Origin: Ostreococcus lucimarinus CCE9901
Taxonomy: Eukaryota > Chlorophyta > Mamiellophyceae > Mamiellales > Bathycoccaceae
Direction: 5' to 3'
Length of the DNA: 64,000 bases
Assembly (NCBI RefSeq): GCF_000092065.1
Contig: NC_009355.1
Location: 124,001 to 188,000 of the forward strand
Below the pieces are notes generated by a model. That model had not been told where the DNA came from, ran no database searches, and saw only the letters and a program-made list of their open reading frames with translations. The position numbers and the translations under genes are program-made. Below are positions 26,539-38,043 of this stretch, piece after piece. How positions within the stretch are numbered: the first letter of the stretch is position 1; each line of letters opens with the position of its first letter.

Positions 26539-28200
26539 TCACTGTGAGAATGATTCGCGCTCCGCTAAAAATTTAGGCACTTTCTTAGCCTTCTGCCGTC
26601 GCACCATGCCCGGTTTGACTGTCTTGCGGATCTTGTTCATAGCGAGCTTGCTGAGCTCGGCTTCAGAAAGCTGAGGCTGCAAGCCCACGTCGCCGGCTTG
26701 GCCGCCGAGTTGCCCGCTCATTTTTTGCATTTGGGTACGCATACCTCCAAACATCATGATGAGTTGTGCTAAGTCCGCTTCGGTGCGGCCGCTACCTTTG
26801 ACTATGCGTTGACGGCGGGAATCCGCAGTCGTGCTGGCGACGAGCATGTCTGGGTACTGTCGTTCCTCCTTGGTCATCGAGTTGATCAAGCTCTTCGCGA
26901 TGGTCATGCTCTTCCCCGCCGCTTCCATGTCGGCCTCGCTCAGCTTGGCGGTGCCCGGCATCATTTGCATGATTTGCTTCATCCCACCCATGTTGTTCAT
27001 CATCTCAAGCTGGCCAACAAAGTCGTTGAAATCAAACGTCGCGCTCATAATCTTCTGCTTGATTTTCTCCGCCTCTTCCTCCTTCACGCCCGCCTGCACT
27101 TTTTCGACGAGACTGACGATGTCACCCATGCCCAAGATGCGGCTAGTCATGCGCTCAGGGTAAAACGGCTCGAGGGCGTCCATCTTTTCGCCCACGCCCG
27201 TGAATTTGATCGGCTTACCCGAGACTTCTCGTACGCTCAACGCAGCGCCGCCTCGTGTGTCGCCATCCATCTTAGTGAGAATGGCTCCGGTGATTTCAAC
27301 CGCTTCGTTGAACGACGCCGTGAGCGTCGCCGCTTCTTGACCAGTCATCGCATCGACGACGAGCAAGGTTTCATCCGCCGAAGTCGCCTCTTTCGTCGCC
27401 TTGAGCTCACCCATGAGCTTTTCGTCGATGTTCAATCGACCCGCCGTGTCCACAATGACGACGTCTATGTCCTCATCCTTCGCCTTGCGCACGCCTCTCG
27501 CGGCGATCTCCGGCGGGTTGCCATCGACACCCATATCGAAAACGGGCACGCCGATTTGCTTCCCGAGCGTTTTCAACTGATCGATCGCCGCCGGTCGATA
27601 CACGTCCGTCGCGACGAGCAACACGCTCTTCCCTTGCTTGCGCAACGCCAACGACAACTTCCCACACGCCGTCGTCTTCCCGACCCCTTGCAAACCAGCC
27701 ATCAAAACCACCGTAGGCTCTCCATCGTCCCTGAACTTGATCCCTTCCGCTCCGACGCCACCCATGAGCTCGCAAAGCTCATCCGCCACGCACTTGACCA
27801 ACATTTGCCCCGGTTCCACGCCCTTCGTCACCTTCATTCCCACCGCCTTCTCCTCGCACCGCGCGATGAACCGCCGCACCACGGGCAGCGACACATCAGC
27901 CTCTAAAAGCGCGCGTCGCACATCCTTAAGCGGCGCCTTGACGTTATCCGCGTTCAAATCCTTCTCGCCCTGCAAGCGCGCCCACGCCTTATCCAGCTTG
28001 TCCGACATTCCCGCGAACGCATCCGCGCGCGTCATCACCGCGCGACGCCCCCCGCGCGCGCGCACCGCGCCTCGGTCGTTCCGCATCGCCCGCGCGCCTC
28101 CTCGCGCCGCGAACGTCGACGCCCGCGCGCGCATCGTCGCCGTCGTCACCTCGCGTCTCGTCCCCATCGCGCGCGCCGCGCTCGCCGCCGCCGTCGCCAT
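26539..28200 (-). CDS. CPSRP54: Chloroplast signal recognition particle 54 kDa GTPase (cpSRP54)
   Basis: 553 residues from the ATG at 28200, with a transit peptide of about 60 Ala/Arg/Ser/Thr-rich residues. The N domain starts at about GMSDKLDKAWARLQG. The G domain has P-loop GLQGVGKTTACGKL, DTAGRLN and TKMDGDTRGGAAL. The Met-rich M domain contains MMNNMGGMKQIMQMMPG. It is most like bacterial Ffh and plastid SRP54 rather than the cytosolic SRP54. In plants cpSRP54 targets thylakoid proteins co-translationally and, with cpSRP43, LHC proteins post-translationally. The C-terminus (KKVPKFLAERES) resembles the cpSRP43-binding basic region of plant cpSRP54, a loose similarity. Confidence 0.92.
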   Translation of the reverse strand: MATAAASAARAMGTRREVTTATMRARASTFAARGGARAMRNDRGAVRARGGRRAVMTRADAFAGMSDKLDKAWARLQGEKDLNADNVKAPLKDVRRALLEADVSLPVVRRFIARCEEKAVGMKVTKGVEPGQMLVKCVADELCELMGGVGAEGIKFRDDGEPTVVLMAGLQGVGKTTACGKLSLALRKQGKSVLLVATDVYRPAAIDQLKTLGKQIGVPVFDMGVDGNPPEIAARGVRKAKDEDIDVVIVDTAGRLNIDEKLMGELKATKEATSADETLLVVDAMTGQEAATLTASFNEAVEITGAILTKMDGDTRGGAALSVREVSGKPIKFTGVGEKMDALEPFYPERMTSRILGMGDIVSLVEKVQAGVKEEEAEKIKQKIMSATFDFNDFVGQLEMMNNMGGMKQIMQMMPGTAKLSEADMEAAGKSMTIAKSLINSMTKEERQYPDMLVASTTADSRRQRIVKGSGRTEADLAQLIMMFGGMRTQMQKMSGQLGGQAGDVGLQPQLSEAELSKLAMNKIRKTVKPGMVRRQKAKKVPKFLAERESFSQ

Positions 28201-28396
28201 CGTCGCGCGCGCGGCCCCGCGACGCGCGCGCGCGTCGGCGAACCTCGCGCTCGCGCGTCGCGCGCCCTCGCCGCGCGCGCGCCGCCGTCGACGCGACGCG
28301 ACGCGACGCGAACTCGCGCGCGCGACGCCGAGGTTTTCGCGCCACCTCGACCGGGTCGCGAACCCGGGTCGCGCGCGCGCGGCGACCCTCGCGCGA

Positions 28397-28444
28397 TCGA
28401 TCGACCGCGCGCGGTCGATCGACGGCGCGATCGATCGATCGCGC
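28397..28444. promoter_or_regulatory. Tandem perfect palindromes in the cpSRP54/URB1 divergent promoter
   Basis: A perfect 26-bp inverted repeat spans 28397-28422, each arm TCGATCGACCGCG or its complement. It is followed by a perfect 20-bp palindrome at 28425-28444 built on GATCGATCGATC. Both sit in the 275-bp region between the two start codons (28200 and 28476), closer to URB1. They are likely a cis element or a cruciform-prone structure. Confidence 0.55.
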
Positions 28445-28475
28445 GACCGCGCGCGCGGCGGCACACGCGCGCGCG

Positions 28476-31400
28476 ATGCCGACCGACGGCGATGGCGGCG
28501 CGCGCGACGGCGACGACGACGTCGTCGAGCGCGTGGAGTCGCTCGCGCGCGCGGGCGCGGACGCGGACGCGCTGGCGAGCGGTGCGCGGCGCTCGATTCG
28601 ACGCGCGCGCGGCGCGCATTCGCGACGACGAGACGCGACCGACGCGACGACTGACGACGACGACGACGACGCGACGCGCGCAGCGACGACGTGGTTGCGA
28701 AGAGAGATGATGCGCTCGCCCGAGCGCGCGGATTTCGTGGTCAAGGTGCGCGACGCGACGCGACGAGACGCGCGAAGGCGCGCGTGTCGGTTCGTTCGGA
28801 ACCGACCGGCGGCTGCCGCGAACGCGAACGCGGACTGACGCGAAGAACGCGAGCGTGAACGATCCGCAGACGTATCTCGCGCGTTCGCCGGATTTTGCGG
28901 ACGTGCTGACGATATGGGACTCGTATCACGCGAATCACGCGCAAAAGGTGTGCGCGCCTCTGCTCGCGATGTGCGGAACGATGATGACGCGAGGAAGGGA
29001 CGACGCGGGCGAGGGGACGTCGACGAGGGAGCGGTTAGCGTTGGATTCCCTCGCGCGGGCGATCATGACGAGGAGGATGCGGCACGTGTACGGGCATTTA
29101 GGAAGTGGGGTTCGAGTGCGAGTGAATGCGGCTTTGATTTTACTCGCGGCGATCGTCGGGAGAGGGAAGCGGAACGCCGCGGAGTTGTTTCGTACGTTTG
29201 ATTTTTCGCTCGCGGCGTTGCCTAAGATTGCGTCGCCGCCGCGAGAGGTGCGAGATGGTGGTGTTTCGTCGAAACGTAAGAAGGAGCCGAGTGATGTTCT
29301 CGCGGGATCGACGCGAAGGGCGTTTTGTGAGTTCGTACTTGCGTTTTTCTCCACAAAGGATCGCGCGTTGCTGCGTCCGGTGCTAGCGCAGCGCGTGTTG
29401 TTTGGAAACGTGGCGCGCTTCGCGGCTGGTGATGAGGCAGAAATGCAGTTCAGAATGTTAGAAGTCATGAAAGAGGACGTGATGGCGAGTGATAGTGGTA
29501 TACCCGCGCGGCTTCGCGCGGCTTTGTTTGGAGACGTCACCCTTGAACAGCTCGCCACCATCGCGGGGCAGAGCGAAGACGAGGAATCGACGTCAGGACG
29601 AGTTGCGGCGATGGCGACGAGAGTGCTTTCGGAGCTTTTCACGGATCCGGCACACGGGTTAGTGCCCGACGGATCGACGACATCGTCGAAAAAGTGCGCC
29701 TCAGTTGTTCGACTCCTACAAAAGCTTCGACCGATTGAATGCGACGCGCACTTGAAGATTCTTCTCCTCGCGTGCGAGACGCATCCATTGCTCGCGACGA
29801 TGTATTTGCCGGGAGCGAAGTACACTTTAGAGCCACGCCTGTCCGCGCATTGGCTCAACAGCGCGAGTCTACTTGGAAGAATAGCCGTCGCCGCAGGTAA
29901 AGATGCAGCATCTTCGGCGGCGGCGGCTCGACTCGAAGCCTCAAGCGTCGTCGGTGAGAGCGAAGGCTCGGCGTTTATCAAAGCCGTTCTACCACCAGGT
30001 GTGAGTAAACAGACCTTGTCAAAAGGTTTAGCGCACAGCTCGCCGATCATTAGGCACGGCTCGCTGTGTTTATTAGTTCAAGTGACGCGAGCAGTCGCCG
30101 CGCGGCTGACGCACTTGGACGCCGCCATCGTAGACGCTCGAAACAGTGGAAGCGATCAGATATGGCGAGTAGAAGAGTTAGCGTCGTACGCACGATTAGC
30201 CGCGACGACATACTTACCGGAAATTCAGTCCATAATGACTGCGTACACGGCGAGCAAGGGGTTGAGTACGTCCGAAAAGGAAGCCACGGCGGCGTTGCTC
30301 GCGCGATGCCACGCCCTCAACGCAATGGCGACGCAGATAAGCGTCATTCCCGAGACGCTCGTGGACGCGAAGGTCGATGTGAACAAATTACTGCCTACAA
30401 ATGATCCCACAAGCTTGGCACCGGCAGAGCTTGCGGCTGTCGTGCGCGTGCTTTGCTCCGCTAGGGGCTTGAAGGAGGCGGCGGGCGATGACGTGTCGAC
30501 GACGACGACGTTGATCCAGGAATCAGGCGTCAATCAGGGACACCTGCTATCTGTTTTGCGCGTCGTGATTTTTGCCACATCGCCTGATGCTCGTGCGTCA
30601 GCAAGACGTCTTGCGAAGCATTACTTGGTGACTTCAGGAGCGTTGGACGGTCGCACTGCGGAAGCCGACGTGTGGATTGATAAACTAACGTCTTTCAAGG
30701 TCGATGGCTTTGAATACTCTCGCGATGTTTTGATGTCATGCACCGAGTTTTTGGCGGAAGCCACGACTGCGGCGGCGCGACGACGATTTAAGCACGACTC
30801 GGTGATACAAACCGCGTTAAAGGAAACGAAAGATAACCGCCCTGAGCGGTACGTCGTGGAAGATTTGTCCGACGATTACCTCAACGCCGCGACGCTTTCA
30901 GTGAGTGCGCTCGCCGTGACAGCGTGCGAGAGCATCGTCAAAGTGCTTAAAAGTGAAAAACGTGATAGCGCGTTTAAGCTTTCCGTCAGTGCGTACGCGG
31001 CATCCGCATTGATGAGCATCGTACAGACGAGCTTTGATCCTTGGGCGCTCGCGTCAATTGCACTTGAAGCCATCAGTGATGAAGTAGCTGGAGCGTACGT
31101 GGCAATGGGGTCGCTTCGCGAGTTTTTGTGCAACTGTACGAGCGAGACAGTCGAGCAACAATTGGTCCCTCGCTCCGGTTCCGTTCCACGAGGAAAACGC
31201 CCGAATGAGTGGTCAATCAGCGAACTGTCTGAAGCGCTCGGACATTTGGCGTCGCTTTCTCCGGAGGATCGAGGACTGGTGCTTTTCTGCGCGCATGCCC
31301 ATATTCCAACGATTGGATTTATCAGCGCAGAATTAGCCTGTCTAACTCTCTACGGCACGGTGAATACGGTCGACGAAAACGTTGAACTGACGACGGCGCT

Positions 31401-34400
31401 CGTTAACAGCCTTGCGGCAGCCGACGTAATCGCGGCGTGCGCGTCTGGACCACGTCCCGTGTTGGGTATGAGTATGACTCACGCTTCGCCGGCGTACGAG
31501 CTTTGTTCGCGTGCGATCGCGATGTGCCCGTTGCGTGAGGTTGTCCGCACCTCTCGCGCGCTCGTCTTTTGGTGCAAATGGAACCACGCGCGCGGCGACG
31601 CCAAGACAACGTCGCGACTTATCGAGCTCTGTAAAGTCGTGCTCAGTCGTGCGCGACAAGAATGTCATGACCTACTACGCGAAGTTCAAGTCGTGTTGCT
31701 CGCAACGACAGCAATGTACGCCATTTTAGACGATTCAACAAGTTCCGCCGTGTCGGATCTCGTAATGTTTGGCGCTGCTCTCGCGTGTGATGGCAAAGGC
31801 GAACTCTACCGGCCTTACGTCCTGCGTTCGGTGGAGAGTTTGACGTCCACAATAAACGCGAAGTTCCAAAAAGTGTCCAAAATCGGTTCCCTGAACGTTT
31901 CACTGGTAGCTTTGGCATCGAACGAACAAAAGTTGAGCCTTTTGGAGATGAGCGAAGCGAATTCAATGCCGGAAGTGGCCGTTCTAATTGCCGAAGCCGT
32001 CGTGGACGCGCCGAGTTCGAGCTCGCCTGTGCGAATGCACGCTGTTCGTTTTGCCGTTCGCATCGCGTTGAGCGAAGCCTCGACTGATTCTCTCGTAAGA
32101 ACGTCGTGTCGAGTAGCAAAAGCTGCGATCGACTCACTGCACGCGCTCGAATCAAGAGAAGTACTCTCTGGAAGGGCACCGGACTTTGCCGCGGTGCCGG
32201 AGGCTTTGGATTTGGTTCAGAGCGTTGTGAATGATCACAGCTCGGAGGCCAGAGTGCAATTGGCGGCCTCGTTTTTAGCGCACTCGGAGTCGCTTGCGTC
32301 ATGGTATCTCACAGACGTATCCACGAAGAGCTTATCACACGATGATCTGTTCAAACTGTTGCCGCTGAGCGAACGAGCGATGTGCTGGAACGCGCTCTAC
32401 CACACTACGCCGAATGCCGAAGACTTGGCGACGGAGTACCGAAATCTCCTCATCGACGCGTGCTTCGAGGATGGTGACGTCATATCATCGTCCATATCCA
32501 ACCACGCCGTCGGAACACTGGTCTCATGCTTGCAAATCGCACCCTTCAGTGCTGATTCGTCTGAGTACGAGCGCTTCGTCGAACGCGCAACACCGCCACA
32601 GGGCTGGACCCGCGAAAGCGACATCGAAATCATTCGCGCGCAGATTGCCGTGAGGGTCTTTGTCGAGAGCGATGCACTCGACGAAAAGCTCAGGCTCGTG
32701 ACATGTCTGCTCCAATCTCTTGCGGCTTTGACACCTACCAACAAAATGATCAAGCGCGACGCTTCGGCGGAAAAATACCTCGCCGAATCCTTAACCAGAG
32801 CGCTGGATGAGATTCAACGACGACCGCTCTCGAGTCCGAGCGCGCCCGTTTTGAATCGGCTCGTAAATGCGTGCGAAGCGTTCATTTTGCAGTCTATCGC
32901 GCATAGGTTCCGCTCGCATCGACGATTTGGCGTCATCGGGCGAATTGGTGCCGTGTTAAACGAGCTCCAGTCGATCAGGACGCAAACGCACCTCGGCATG
33001 CAAACGCTCGCCGAGGGTGTCGTTTCGCAAATCGTCGCGCATCCCCTGTTCACGCGCGTTCTCACAACCGGGTCGAGTGATGACGATGCGACGTTACCCG
33101 CAAATGTTCGCGATATGCCAATCACCGTTAAGTCGATTATCGAAGTCGTCGAGGATACGTCAGCGTTTGAAACCGGCGCGGTGGCGTCAAACTCGAGTGA
33201 GTTGAAACTGGAATTGTTGCGCGTTTTGAACTCTTTCTGGAAATTACAAGATGCGAATGGGGCAAACGAGACGATCGCGTGCAGAAAGTGGCGCGCTGAA
33301 CGAGCGAACACACTCATAACGCTCGCTTCGGGATACGGCGCGACGATGAGCGAAACCGATCGCGTCGCGCAAGACTTGATGCTCGCCATCGACGCGAGCA
33401 CGGGCGGCGGCGCGTTGCGGTCGCTCGGATACCTCTGGGGCGAGTCAGTGACGCACTTCGTGAAAGCGACGATCGCAATTCGCAGAAATGAAAACGAAAG
33501 CTACGACGTCGAAGATTTGCTTTACTCCGAGCCGTCTCCAGCGCTTGTGGCGTCCGCTATTCGAGAGGGTTCGCCGCCCGATGCGCGCCGCGCGGCGGCG
33601 ACGGCTAATCGCTACCCTGTGACGCGATCAACGCCACCTTCAACGGCCATGGTGTCGGATGAAACACTCGATGAGTGCGTTTCTTTTGGATACGACCCTT
33701 CGTGGGTCCTTCCTTTTGCCCTGCGCTCGCTCATGACGGATGCCATGGATCCGCGCGAGGCGATCGCGTGGGGACTCGCCCCGCTAGCGGCGGCCGCGCT
33801 TTCATCTCACGATGAAGCCACGCGCCGAGTGGCGTACGCTATCCTATCGACGTTGGAGCATCGGGTTAGTGATCCAATGATGTCGTTCCGCGAGCGAACT
33901 CAAGTGTTGGCGTGCCTGAGCGCGATACGAAACGCGACGAGCGAGGCGTTGATTCGTTGGCCCTCGCCGAGCGCCGTGCTCACGGCTGAGTGCATGATTT
34001 CGTGTTTGTACCCCGAACTTGATACCTTCTTACCGCTTCAGAGGCAACTCAACAAGCGCGCGGCGCTCGATCTCGACGGTCTTCCCATGTTTCTTCCCAT
34101 GCTGAACAGCGGTGATGTTGACGCCAGACAGCACCGTTTTTGGATCCTTCGCTTGCTCCGAGCGTCGTTGAAGGATGACGTCGACGCCACGATGTTTCGT
34201 AAAACTTTCGCCTTGGAGGTGGTGATGAGTCATTACAGCACGACCTTAGCGGAGCCTTTCGTGCGGTTCCTCATGCTTGATCTCATCTCGCGCGCGTGCG
34301 CCGTGCAATTTGCCGCCCGACCTCTCGTCGAAGGCGGCGGTTTGATCGCTTGGTTGGCCTCTGTGGCGCGCGCGGCGTGCGTCGACGATGAGCACGGGAT

Positions 34401-35397
34401 TCGTTCCGGTGAATCCTCCAACTTGCGAGCGGCAACGGCAAGAAAAGCCGTTGAAGCACTTGTGGCGCTGATCCGCCAGAAAGGTTCGATTTATCTCGGT
34501 CCGACGGGTACGGCGGCGGATTATTTGTCGGCGTTGCAAACAATTCGCGGCGCCCTCTTGCGCGGCGACGCCCCGTCACACGCCGAAATCGCCAGTCGTC
34601 GCGCGGCACTCGGACCGTACTTGAAGCTTCACATAGAAATTGCGGAGCGATTACGCCGGCGCATCGCTGAAGTCGGCGATCCCGTGGAAATCGCCCGTTT
34701 GTGTCGCGCGGCGGATGAGGCGCCTAACGCGGCGGCGCTCCGAGACGACATGTTCAGAGTCGTCGTGACTTCCGAAGGCGGTGGTCAGTACGCCAAGCGG
34801 TGCACGCGCGAGACTTCTCGCGCACTCGCAGATGCAGTAACTTTTTCTGCTTCTTGGGCCGCCGCACACGCCGCCGATGTATCTGAGCGCGTGTCCAAAC
34901 GCGCCGGCGAGGACGCCTTCGAGGCGACGGCGCGTTGGTGCGCCAGCGCGCTCGCGAATGGGGGCGCTTCGTTCGTCAACGCGCTCATGAGCGCGCACGA
35001 GTGCGGTGGTGTCGTGCGATTTGCCAACATCATGACGGCGTGCGAACGCGCGTCGTGCGACGCCGCGCGTCGCGAGTTGCGACTCCCTTGCTTAGCCGCG
35101 CGGCTGTATCTCTTGCGCGCGGCGCAAGCCTTCGCCGACGAGTCGACGTCTGAAGCCGACGCCGCGATGAAGCGCGCGATCGCTGACGATAAAACCGACG
35201 ACTTTGTCGCCGGAGGCGCGCTCGATCGCGCCGTCGCCGCGACCGCCGCGGGAGACGCGACTGCGTTCGTCTTCGCGACGGCGCGTCTTCGCGCCGCCTT
35301 CGCAGGGGTGGGTTTCGCGCGCGCGCGCGACGACGCGAACGACGAAAACCAGCCGTCAAAGAAGAAACCCAAGAAGTCACGGGTGGCGTTGCGATGA
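28476..35397 (+). CDS. URB1: URB1/NPA1 nucleolar pre-60S ribosome biogenesis protein (two exons)
   Basis: Exon 1 is 28476-28745 (90 codons), the intron 28746-28869 (AAG|GTGCGC to CCGCAG|ACG, with CTGAC about 30 nt before the acceptor), and exon 2 is 28870-35397. The total of 2265 residues is close to human URB1 (about 2270). The N-terminal Npa1 domain is recognisable: RMRHVYGHLGSGVRVRVNAALILLAAIVGRG then KRNAAELFRTFDFSLAALPKI and RRAFCEFVLAFFSTKD. The rest is alpha-helical repeat-like sequence with few motifs. The tail NQPSKKKPKKSRVALR looks like a nuclear/nucleolar localisation signal. In yeast, Npa1 acts in early 60S assembly with Npa2/Urb2, Dbp6, Rsa3 and Nop8. Without the intron the frame has no ATG at its head, so exon 1 is needed. 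Largest gene in the window. Confidence 0.88.
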
Positions 35398-35734
35398 AGA
35401 ACCATCGCGCGCGCGGATCGCGGGTGTATCCGAGGAATTATCGCAGTATGTAGCATTAGTAGCCGCGGGACGCGCGAGTCCGGTCCTCGGTCGATTGTAC
35501 AGTATTGTATTGTATTTCTACGTAAACCACCTTCGCCGCCGTCGTCTGTGTGATTGGTGAAGACCTCGCGATCTTTTACAATGTTGTTCAAAGGAATTGA
35601 ATGCTAATAGTTTGCTCTGGCTGATATTGGCTAAGAAGACGAGCGCGCATCGCCGCGAGCGTCGCGCGCGCTTTCGCGCGCGCGCCCCGCTACGCGCGCT
35701 CGTCGTCGTAATTTAAGTACCCCGCGCGGCGCAC
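35398..35734. other. 337-bp convergent intergenic region (URB1 / ATP synthase b')
   Basis: Contains the 3' UTRs of the two flanking genes. AT-richer stretches occur at 35490-35540 (TATTGTATTGTATT) and 35570-35630, probably poly(A) signal regions. A CGCG-rich block at 35640-35705 includes GCGCGCTTTCGCGCGC, a potential hairpin. No gene and no SECIS-like fold found. Confidence 0.4.
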
Positions 35735-36592
35735 TTAAACGTTCACAACCTTTTGGATGATTTGGTTCGCGATCGCGGACGCTTGCGCATCCACTTGGCT
35801 CGCCGAATCCTTCTTCGCGGCATCCAACGCCGTCATCGCTTGCGCGATTTGCGCGTCAACCTCCGCCTTGGCCTTATCCGCGGCGGCGGCGACGTCGGCG
35901 TCCATCTTCGCCTTCATCGCCGTGACTTCGTTCGCGACTTCGGCGCGCGCGTTCGCGATGACCTTTTCCTTCTCCGCCTATCATCGATACCAAAATTTAA
36001 CGCACACCGTCAGTCACTCGCGCTCTCGCGTCGTCGTTCCGTTCGCGCCCCGCGCGCGCCCGTTTGGATAAACCCCAAACGACCCATCTCGCCGTCGGCG
36101 ATTCGCGCCGCGCGCGCCCGCGATTCGCGCCGCCCCCCCCCCCCGGCGCGTCCCGCACAAAAAAAAACTCCTCGCGCGCGTTTCTCGCTCGCGCGCGCGC
36201 GTCGCGTCGCTCAAACGTACGATCAACGCCTCAACCTCCGCCGAGTTCCCGCCGACCGCGGCGAGCTGCGATCGAATGAGCTCGTCGCGATCGTCGAGCG
36301 CCTTCCCCACCGGCCCGAACACCGTCTTATCGAGGATCGTCATCAGCAGCAAAAATTCCGTCGCGATGATCGGCAGCGTGAGATCGAAGTCGAACAGCTT
36401 CCCCGCCTCGGCGTGCGCCGCCGGGACCGCGCACGCGATCTGCGCCGCGAGCGTCATCGCGGGGAGCTTGACGCGATCGACGACGTCGGCGACGCGCGCC
36501 TTGACGGCGGTCGCGCGCGTCGCCGCGCGCTTGCTCGGCGCGGGCGCCTTCGCGGCGGTGATTCGGATCGCGCGGGCGGCGACGAGGGACAT
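35735..36592 (-). CDS. ATPG: Chloroplast ATP synthase subunit b' (AtpG / CFo-II), two exons
   Basis: Exon 1 runs from the ATG at 36592 to 36221 and exon 2 from 35977 to 35735, joined at phase 0 to give 204 residues. The intron (35978-36220) has donor GTACGT, a CTGAC branch-point motif in GTGACTGACGG, and acceptor ATGATAG. It also contains a run of about 12 C and a run of 9 A. The N-terminus is a bipartite transit peptide ending with a hydrophobic stretch and AHA before EAGKLFDF. The mature protein has one transmembrane helix (LPIIATEFLLLMTIL) and a long Ala/Lys/Glu coiled coil forming the peripheral stalk with subunit b. Nuclear encoding of b' is normal in green algae and plants. Confidence 0.93.
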
Positions 36593-36920
36593 CTCGTTCG
36601 TGGGCGTGCGCGTGTGTGTCGCGATCCGCCGTCGCGGCGCGACGCGTGCCTCGCGCGGGGATTCGATCGCGAGATTCGCTTCGTCCGTGTGTCGCGCGGC
36701 GTCACCGGTCTCGCGATCGATCGACCGTCCGCCGTCGATCGATGGCGCGACGGTCGCGCGCGCGCGTCGAACCTCGCGTCGTCGATCGACGCGCGACGTC
36801 GCGACCGCGCGCGCGACGCCGCGCGCGGGCGTTCGCGCGCGACGCCGAATCGCGACGCGACGCGACGCGGCGACGCGATGCCGCGACGCGCGGCGACGCG
36901 CGCGCGGTAGATCGATCGCC
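36593..36920. promoter_or_regulatory. Divergent promoter region between atpG and a hypothetical gene
   Basis: 328 bp, CGCG-rich. An inverted repeat with arms ATCGATCGAC and GTCGATCGAT around an 8-nt spacer lies at about 36716-36743. It is similar to the palindromes of the cpSRP54/URB1 promoter. A further TAGATCGATCGCC abuts the ATG at 36921. No gene recognised inside. Confidence 0.4.
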
Positions 36921-37346
36921 ATGGCGCCGAGCCATCGATCGTCGTACGGCGCGCGCGATCGCACGTACGCGTGTCGCGCGACGCTGCGGATGTGGACCGC
37001 GTGCGCGTGCTTTCCGTGCGTGGGCGAGACGCTGTGCGAGCCCGGAGACTTGGGGTATCGCGCGCGATATCTCGTGTTTCGATGCGAGCGCGCGCGCGCG
37101 ATCGGCGGACGCGCGGCGGAGATGGCGGGGGAGGACGTGCGCGGGATGGTGGAGGCGCTCGAGGACGACGTCTTCGCGTGCCGGGTGAGCGCGGGCGAGG
37201 GCGCGGTGGAAGTCGAGATTCGAGCGGGAAGTCGAGCGAGGGTGCTGATGTACGCGCTGACGCTGCGGACGGCGGACGGGCGGGGGCTGGGGTTGGAGCT
37301 GGTGGAGGAGCGACGCGCGAGTCGACGCGAGACGGTTGGGTGGTGA
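36921..37346 (+). CDS. Hypothetical protein, 141 residues
   Basis: ATG-initiated frame in good context after GATCGCC. It has a Cys-rich start (MWTACACFPCVGETLCEPGD, five Cys within 20 residues), then alternating strand-like segments (YRARYLVFRCERAR, GAVEVEIRAGSRARVLMYAL) and a final LGLELVEER. Composition is less biased than the Arg-rich shadow frames around it, which favours a real gene. It ends 39 bp before the next gene on the same strand. No family recognised; the Cys cluster could bind a metal. An unspliced artefact remains possible. Confidence 0.5.
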   Translation: MAPSHRSSYGARDRTYACRATLRMWTACACFPCVGETLCEPGDLGYRARYLVFRCERARAIGGRAAEMAGEDVRGMVEALEDDVFACRVSAGEGAVEVEIRAGSRARVLMYALTLRTADGRGLGLELVEERRASRRETVGW

Positions 37347-37385
37347 CGTTTCCGAGGGCGCGCTCCGAGGGCTTCATAATCGAGC

Positions 37386-38042
37386 ATGCGGTGGTCGAGC
37401 GCGTGGATCGTCGCGATGTGCGTCGTCGTCGCGGAGGCGACGTCGATACCGGCTGAACCGCGCGAGGTGACGCGATACGGCGCGGCGCAGATTACTGAGA
37501 TTTCTTACGAACAACTCGACGCGGCGGACGCGACGGAGGGCGAGACCGCGGGCTCGGGGGACTGGATCGAAATTTACAACCCGAGTGAAACCGACAAAGT
37601 AGATCTCACCGGTTGGGCGTTCACCGATCGCAGCGCGCGCGCGATCGAAAAGAATCCCGAAGTCGCGGTTGGTCATTGGTTCGAGCTGCCCGAACTCGAG
37701 CTCGCCCCGAAATCGTTCGCCGTGCTCGCGCGCGACGAAATGGCGTTTCGCACAGCGTATCGCGACCGCGACAACGCGCTCGACGCGCTCGTCCGAGGGA
37801 GCTTCAAGTTTGGACTCACCGCCAAGGGCGAGACGGTTCGTCTTTTGGACGCGTCCAACGAAACCGTGTACGAGCTGACGTACGACGACAAGTCCCCGTG
37901 GCCCGACACCTCGGAAGGTGGACACAGCCTCGAGCTCATCGACGTTCGTCTAGATCCGAACGATCCGTTCAGCTGGATCAGTTCATACGAAGAGGGAGGC
38001 ACGCCGGGCGAAATCAACTCGATCGCGGTCTCGTGGGGGTAG
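37386..38042 (+). CDS. Secreted lamin-tail-domain (LTD) protein
   Basis: 218 residues from the ATG at 37386. The signal peptide MRWSSAWIVAMCVVVAEA has a plausible cleavage after EATS or IPA. The remainder is one LTD beta-sandwich: ITEISYEQLDAADA, then the hallmark GDWIEIYNPSETDKVDLTGW, FELPELELAPKSFAVLARDE, and GETVRLLDASNETVYEL. Stand-alone secreted LTDs occur widely in bacteria and sporadically in eukaryotes and are thought to be extracellular or envelope-associated structural or DNA/glycan-binding modules. It is not a lamin. No transmembrane segment or second domain is present. Directly followed by a 14-bp tandem repeat. Confidence 0.85.
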   Translation: MRWSSAWIVAMCVVVAEATSIPAEPREVTRYGAAQITEISYEQLDAADATEGETAGSGDWIEIYNPSETDKVDLTGWAFTDRSARAIEKNPEVAVGHWFELPELELAPKSFAVLARDEMAFRTAYRDRDNALDALVRGSFKFGLTAKGETVRLLDASNETVYELTYDDKSPWPDTSEGGHSLELIDVRLDPNDPFSWISSYEEGGTPGEINSIAVSWG

Positions 38043-38043
38043 C

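Noticed and set aside
28200-28464. N-terminal extension of cpSRP54 to 28464
   Set aside because: It has no ATG (GTG only) and is composed of Arg/Ser-rich translation of the palindromic promoter.
36121-36170. C12 and A9 homopolymers as signs of an assembly error or mobile-element tail
   Set aside because: They fall inside the atpG intron, whose splice sites and branch point are intact and whose exons join in frame.
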